Shown here piece by piece: positions 60,320 to 64,000 of a DNA stretch of 64,000 nt; position 1 is the stretch's first letter; every line of letters begins with the position of its first letter. The stretch covers positions 5,964-69,963 of the forward strand of contig UQIV01000011.1 of assembly GCA_900541205.1 (NCBI GenBank). The letters run 5' to 3'. A model generated the notes under the pieces. It searched no databases and was not told the DNA's origin. It saw only the letters and a program-made list of their open reading frames with translations. Made by a program: the position numbers and the translations under genes. Source of the DNA: an uncultured Collinsella sp. GTDB taxonomy: Bacteria; Actinomycetota; Coriobacteriia; Coriobacteriales; Coriobacteriaceae.

Positions 60320-60721
60320 CTCGACTAACAGGGCCTATTTGGAATCCGAATCGTCCATGGAGCCGTCGATGCCGGTTTTGGTGTTGTCCTATAAGCCCCG
60401 ATTAATTCATACTCCTCATCCTTGCCGAATTGCGAGTATGGCAGAATCGGCACTGGATGGCAGCGCGCTAGGCCGTGTCCGCGGAGTTACCCCCTGTTTT
60501 TATCGTAACAGTTGATTCTAGGGACGTTTCACTGTGCCCCTTTTGGCAATTTCCTGTGTCCTTTTTGGAAACTCGAGCGCCTATCTGACCGATGGGAAAG
60601 ATTTAGCGAATTTAGGTGTACCACTTTGTGTTAGTTTGTATTTTAGACAGTATTTGTGATACGCTTTGTTTCAATCAGTAGTGGTACGATTTCGCTTGTT
60701 CAACGAAGGAGGTAATTGTCT
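60320..60721. other. Intergenic region with operator-like repeat
   Basis: No gene is supported. GTACCAC (60618-60624) and GTGGTAC (60681-60687) form a wide inverted pair before the ribbon-helix-helix gene, which may bind them. Confidence 0.45.
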
Positions 60722-60880
60722 ATGGCAGTGGCCGAGGAGAAGAAAAGAATCCAGGTTACTCTGCCTCTCGAAATTTGGCGTGATCTCGATGACTACGCGA
60801 AGAGTCGCGGTGTAGCTAAGTCGTCTATGGCGGCGATCGCTATCGCCGAGTTTTTGGAGCGTGTTAAAGAGCAAAAATAG
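60722..60880 (+). CDS. Ribbon-helix-helix (CopG/Arc-type) DNA-binding protein
   Basis: This 52-residue protein has AAGGAGG nine bases before its ATG. 'KRIQVTLPLEIWRDLDDYAKSRGVAKSSMAAIAIAEFLE', in parts, is the classical ribbon-helix-helix order of strand, helix and turn with Gly, then helix. It could repress its own promoter or control replication of the element, since the initiator-like gene follows at 61069. Confidence 0.8.
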   Translation: MAVAEEKKRIQVTLPLEIWRDLDDYAKSRGVAKSSMAAIAIAEFLERVKEQK

Positions 60881-60889
60881 ATATGAAAA

Positions 60890-60925
60890 AAGCCCCCTAA
60901 CCGCCAAGTAAGAAGGGCTTCTTTC
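60890..60925 (+). terminator. Weak terminator
   Basis: AAGCCC (60890-60895) and GGGCTT (60915-60920), followed by CTTTC, form a short stem after the ribbon-helix-helix gene. Confidence 0.4.
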
Positions 60926-61068
60926 ATGTTCAAATGTGGCTTTCTGGCCTGTTACCTGCAATCCTAGCACACGTATGCTTCGATTTGGGCCCCTATGTTG
61001 AAGTACTACCAAAATACTATGGCATCACTTCGGCTGATGGCTAGATAGCCTCAACGAGAGGCTAGTTT

Positions 61069-61668
61069 ATGGATACCAAAAATTTAAAACCGGATGTGGG
61101 CGGTGGCTATCCGTGGGACACGGATAGCCACCCGTCCGGTCCCGCAAACCCGTCTGGAATGGGGACGGCGTCCGATTTCGCGAATCAGGCCGTCACAGAT
61201 GCCGCCATGGCCAATAGTGAGAGTCACCGCGAGGTACTTCGCCGGGCATCGGATGAATCGTCCCGTGTCGCCCACATGGTGCAGGATATGGTCAGCGAGA
61301 AGGTCGCGATCATCAAGCCGCCATGGATGCTCGAGCTCGGTCTGCCTAGGCTCGACACCGATATTATGGGGCGGATTTGGTCGTTCCAGCGCAAGGACGT
61401 TTACAAATCAACCTGCTACATCAGCCTTGCCACCATGGCGGCTGACGTCAAGTCGGATCGCTCGAATGTTAAAAAGAGAATCGACAAGCTTGTCGAACTC
61501 GGTCTTTTGATTAAGTCGCCGCGCGGGAATAACAAATCGGTTGAGTACCGGCTCGATATGACGGCGATCGCTAAGCGCAGACTCGAAGTCGAGGAGGGCA
61601 AGAAAAAGCAACGTGCTGAGAATTCGGCGAAACGCAAAGCTCAGTGGGACGCAAAGCATTCTGCCTAG
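61069..61668 (+). CDS. Winged-helix protein, probable replication initiator or its regulator
   Basis: This 199-residue protein has a disordered Gly/Pro/Ser-rich start (1-45) and a helix (50-75). A winged-helix domain follows at about 100-165 ('DVYKSTCYISLATMAADVKS', 'NVKKRIDKLVELGLLIKSPRGNN', wing and last strand). A Lys/Arg-rich tail ends it. It is followed within ten bases by an array of thirteen palindromic iterons, the arrangement of plasmid Rep genes and their origins. At this size, with one winged-helix, it is smaller than typical two-domain Rep proteins, so it may be a DNA-binding partner of a host initiator. Confidence 0.6.
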   Translation: MDTKNLKPDVGGGYPWDTDSHPSGPANPSGMGTASDFANQAVTDAAMANSESHREVLRRASDESSRVAHMVQDMVSEKVAIIKPPWMLELGLPRLDTDIMGRIWSFQRKDVYKSTCYISLATMAADVKSDRSNVKKRIDKLVELGLLIKSPRGNNKSVEYRLDMTAIAKRRLEVEEGKKKQRAENSAKRKAQWDAKHSA

Positions 61669-61677
61669 TTTGAAGGG

Positions 61678-62185
61678 CTATGGGTTGTATGAACCCATAG
61701 CCCTATTTCTTTTCCTTACAAACTATGGGTTAAACCAACCTACAGTCTAACTATGGGTTGGTTTAACCCATAGTTAGACGAAAAATAATTTTATTGATAG
61801 GGGGTTAAATAACGGTTCTTCAGCAAGTCTATCGGTTAGGACAACCCATAGACTTGCTCACAGGGATCGCGGATGCTTTTCTGTGACGGTAGAGCTATGG
61901 GTTGAAAGAACCCATAGAAAATTTAAGCCACTTTTCCGGCTATGGGTTAATTCAACCCATAGAAAGCGATCGGAAAACGCCAAAAAGTACCGAAATAGTT
62001 ATTTCAACCCATAGTTTGAGCCTGTGTTAACCTGGGCCAACTTATCAACTATGGGTTGTCTCACGAGGCTATGGGTTGAAATAACCCATGCCAACTATGG
62101 GTTCAGTTAACCCATGCACTATGGGTTGAAATAACCATAACTATGGGTTGAAATAACCACAACTATGGGTTCATACAACCCACCA
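61678..62185. repeat. Array of thirteen 23-nt palindromic iterons, likely replication origin
   Basis: The unit is CTATGGGTT, five free bases, AACCCATAG. Complete or near-complete copies begin at 61678 and continue to about 62185. At the right end the second half-sites lose their last bases (AACCCATGC, AACCATAAC). One hybrid has the right half AACCTACAG, the form found as a full palindrome at 63791-63813. The tract between copies is AT-rich, as in replication origins. Confidence 0.85.
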
Positions 62186-62295
62186 AGTCTGACTAGAGTG
62201 AATTAGATTCACTTAGTCTGAGCTCAAGAGGGAAACAAAGAAATCCACCAGAAAGCATTTAATAATCGAACGATATACAAACAAGAAAAGCCATC

Positions 62296-62565
62296 GTCCT
62301 TGCCCTCCGCTCACTGCGTTCGCTCCGCGTCACTACCGCTCCTTGGCGCTCGCTACGCTCGCCCTCCGGTCGCCTACGGCTCCCTGCGCGTCGGCTGCGC
62401 CTCCTTGCCCTCCGTTCGGCTATGCCTCACTCCGCGTCGCCTTCGGCTCCTTGGCATGGCCTTCGGCCAAAAGTGTGGGGGCTAACGCCCCAGCTCCCCG
62501 ACTACGTCGCTGTCAGCCCTCAGCGCCGGCGTCGCCTTCGGCTCCCCGGGCGAACTAATCCCACT
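62296..62565. repeat. GC-rich reiterated-word region
   Basis: Short words such as TCGCCTTCGGCTCC, CTCCTTGGCGCTCGC and CTACGCTCGCCCTCC recur with changes throughout. The frame-like lines on the plus strand are products of base bias. A segment is shared with 54787-54832. Confidence 0.7.
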
Positions 62566-62771
62566 TAGTTGCAAGCCCTACAATTCGGCAATGACGCCGA
62601 ATCCGTTTTCCGGTTGATCTGGATACCAACATTTGAACAACCTCACTTCAATTACCGGCAGGGAGCTACAGAATCGGAAATAAGACGTCCTATCGGTGAG
62701 GTTCGACCGTTTTCTCACTGATAGATAAAACGGGGTCTTAAATCGGCTCTCAGTGGCCAAAGTAAAAGAAA
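62566..62771. other. Intergenic, nothing supported
   Basis: About 200 bases between the word-repeat tract and the terminator of the partition genes hold no gene or clear signal. Confidence 0.4.
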
Positions 62772-62795
62772 AACGGGCACCTTTCGGTGCCCGTT
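62762..62795 (-). terminator. Terminator of the partition operon
   Basis: A perfect 10-bp stem (62772-62781/62786-62795) with a TTTC loop is followed, on the minus strand, by TTTTTCTTTT. It lies eight bases from the ribbon-helix-helix gene stop. Confidence 0.9.
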
Positions 62796-62802
62796 AACTC
62801 AA

Positions 62803-63102
62803 CTAGAACTCTTTTTCGGCCAGATAGCGATCGAAAAGCTCCCGAGCGATATCCGATACGGACTTGTCCTCCTCGAGCGCCACTTGCTTCAAACGTTTTC
62901 GGTAACTCTCCGGAACGTACACGGACAGCTGAACAAGCCTCTCAGATGCCCCTTCAGCGCCCTTTTTGGGGCGCCCGGCTTTCCGCACCTGAGGAGCCGG
63001 TTTCTGGGGCTCAGATGCGCTTTCAACGATTTTCTGCTGCCTCTCCTCGGCCTTCTCCGCTGCGACGTCGAAGTATGAGGTCGCCTTTTTGAACTTTGCC
63101 AT
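62803..63102 (-). CDS. Ribbon-helix-helix partition protein (ParB/ParG-like)
   Basis: This 99-residue protein has a basic, disordered N-terminus (1-55, Lys/Gln/Glu/Pro-rich with 'AGRPKKGAEGA'). A ribbon-helix-helix fold follows ('RLVQLSVYVPESYRKRLKQVALEEDKSVSDIARELFDRYL', in parts). That is the layout of ParG-type centromere-binding proteins, with a mobile tail that stimulates the ParA ATPase. It begins directly after the parA stop (TAAATG). The likely targets are the inverted repeats at 63677-63786, and perhaps the similar ones near 32 kb. Confidence 0.75.
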   Translation of the reverse strand: MAKFKKATSYFDVAAEKAEERQQKIVESASEPQKPAPQVRKAGRPKKGAEGASERLVQLSVYVPESYRKRLKQVALEEDKSVSDIARELFDRYLAEKEF

Positions 63103-63654
63103 TTACAGCACCTCTTCCAGCTCGTTCAGGATGTTTTCAATCGCCTGGGCGGCCTTGCCGTTTTTCGCGATCTCGTATACGGGCTTGCCCAGGGCCGCGC
63201 CCTGTTTGAATGCCGCCGCGGTCGGAACAGTGCCCAGCACGGGAAGGTCATCGGCCTCAAGAAGCTCGAGGAATTGTCTGTCAACGGTCTGGTTCGCCGC
63301 GAAGTTGTTGACGATGATTGCGAACGACAAGTCAGGATTGGCCTCGGTGATGACCTTGATCGTGCGTTTCATGGGCTTCAGGCCCAGCGTGCCGGGCTGC
63401 ACCGGGATGATTGCGATATCCGCATTCTTGGCATACTCGGCGGTGTCGTCGCTCAGGAAACCCGGCGTGTCGATGACATTCACGGCGTCCTCGTCGTCGA
63501 GCAGGTTCTTCTCGTGGTTCGCGCCGCCCTGAGGGTCGAGATTGCCAAATCCGACTTTGTGGCCGCGGCGCTCGAGACCCCAGGCGATCTCGTCGGCGAA
63601 CGTCGTCTTGCCGACGCCGCCCTTCTGATTGACTAGCAGGATGTTCGTCGTCAT
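63103..63654 (-). CDS. parA: ParA-family partition ATPase
   Basis: This 183-residue protein is a short ParA/MinD-type ATPase. The deviant Walker A 'KGGVGKTT' lies at about 11-18, with 'DTPGF' as switch motif and 'VIPVQPG' behind. It lacks the N-terminal helix-turn-helix of long ParA proteins, so autoregulation would fall to its small partner, as in the ParF/ParG type. The ATG at 63654 is preceded by GGGGAGG; the longer frame to 63684 lacks a site. Together with the iterons it marks a plasmid-like replication and partition module. Confidence 0.88.
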   Translation of the reverse strand: MTTNILLVNQKGGVGKTTFADEIAWGLERRGHKVGFGNLDPQGGANHEKNLLDDEDAVNVIDTPGFLSDDTAEYAKNADIAIIPVQPGTLGLKPMKRTIKVITEANPDLSFAIIVNNFAANQTVDRQFLELLEADDLPVLGTVPTAAAFKQGAALGKPVYEIAKNGKAAQAIENILNELEEVL

Positions 63655-63676
63655 GTCCTCCCCTTTCTGAAATAGC

Positions 63677-63710
63677 ATAGTCATATATTAGCACATTAAC
63701 ATGTGACTAT
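63677..63710. promoter_or_regulatory. parA operator: nested inverted repeat
   Basis: Outer ATAGTCA (63677-63683) and TGACTAT (63704-63710) flank inner CACAT (63692-63696), TAAC and ATGTG (63701-63705). The core resembles those at 31834-31845 and 32207-32226. Confidence 0.65.
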
Positions 63711-63744
63711 ATTAAGTAATTCTAAGTCGCAGTTAGAAATATAT

Positions 63745-63786
63745 GAGCATGTTAAGTAATTAGTATAGTACTACGTTAACGTGCTC
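63745..63786. promoter_or_regulatory. Second operator-like inverted repeat near parA
   Basis: GAGCATGTTAA (63745-63755) and TTAACGTGCTC (63776-63786) pair at ten of eleven positions, with an AT-rich 20-base centre. It may be a partition site. Confidence 0.6.
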
Positions 63787-63790
63787 ATAG

Positions 63791-63813
63791 CTGTAGGTTG
63801 GTTTAACCTACAG
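63791..63813. repeat. Iteron-like palindrome
   Basis: CTGTAGGTT-N5-AACCTACAG has the same 9-5-9 architecture as the iterons at 61678-62185, with two changes per arm. The remaining sequence to 64000 holds nothing I can support. Confidence 0.7.
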
Positions 63814-64000
63814 CCATCAGATACGGTTACAAGGTCGCTGATTGCGAGACGGAGACCCTTCCGACCGCCGACGCGGCGAGTGGGAACGCAAGGGTAAAAA
63901 CGCATCGTCGCTGAACCAGCGAGGGTTGATTTTCAATCTCAACGCAACAGCCTGAACGGACCCCGCGTTTCCGCAGCTAGCGCAACGCGGAACTAGCTCC

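Noticed and set aside
61678..62185. CRISPR array
   Set aside because: The repeats are palindromic 23-mers at irregular spacing without unique spacers of constant length, and no cas gene is present.

Overview
The window looks like a gut Actinomycetota chromosome of the Coriobacteriia, most like Collinsella. The evidence is the GC-rich codon use of the central block, its gene order (scpA-scpB-rluB-cmk-plsC-ispH ... der-plsY-gpsA-rpe), the DUF3825 protein, and the sortase-type surface proteins. This assignment rests on recognising families and style, not on a search.

Layout. 1-4.4 kb is accessory DNA: a KAP-type P-loop NTPase, a DUF6414-like protein and a Clp-type AAA+ ATPase. 4.7-11 kb is a mixed island: an LPKTG surface protein, an AbiU2-like HEPN protein, a nucleotidyltransferase with a RelB-like partner, DUF3825, tRNA-Val(CAC), and a protein with a PD-(D/E)XK-like core. 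11.4-28.8 kb is conserved chromosome, all on the plus strand and tightly packed: tRNA-Ala(GGC), an ABC-F ATPase, a site-2 protease, chromosome segregation (ScpAB), rRNA pseudouridylation, CMP kinase, lipid and isoprenoid synthesis, Der GTPase, cysteine desulfurase, CoaBC, and tRNA-Pro(GGG).

From 28.8 kb to the end the DNA is mobile or recently acquired. It holds a Flp-pilin/DUF6273 fusion carrying a ten-base poly-G tract near its start, decayed surface-protein genes, a 1118-residue CAP-domain surface protein, two paralogous AAA_14/DUF4143 ATPases, a relaxase with its accessory protein, a serine resolvase, three tandem metallophosphoesterases, a winged-helix initiator-like gene beside thirteen palindromic iterons, and a ParA/ribbon-helix-helix partition pair. 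It resembles one or more integrated plasmids or mobilizable elements.

The most interesting system is a minus-strand operon at 43.6-48.9 kb. It encodes a 39-residue peptide ending in Arg-Arg-Cys, a cobalamin-type radical SAM enzyme, an MFS exporter, an unrecognised 413-residue protein and a ThiF/E1-like adenylating enzyme. I read it as a biosynthetic cluster for a ribosomally made, modified peptide (RiPP). The second notable observation is that each of the two ATPase genes is preceded by four direct repeats with exactly 23-nt period, although the repeat sequences differ. A third is a dispersed element of about 63 nt, present at 39.85 and 55.0 kb, that folds into nested stems.
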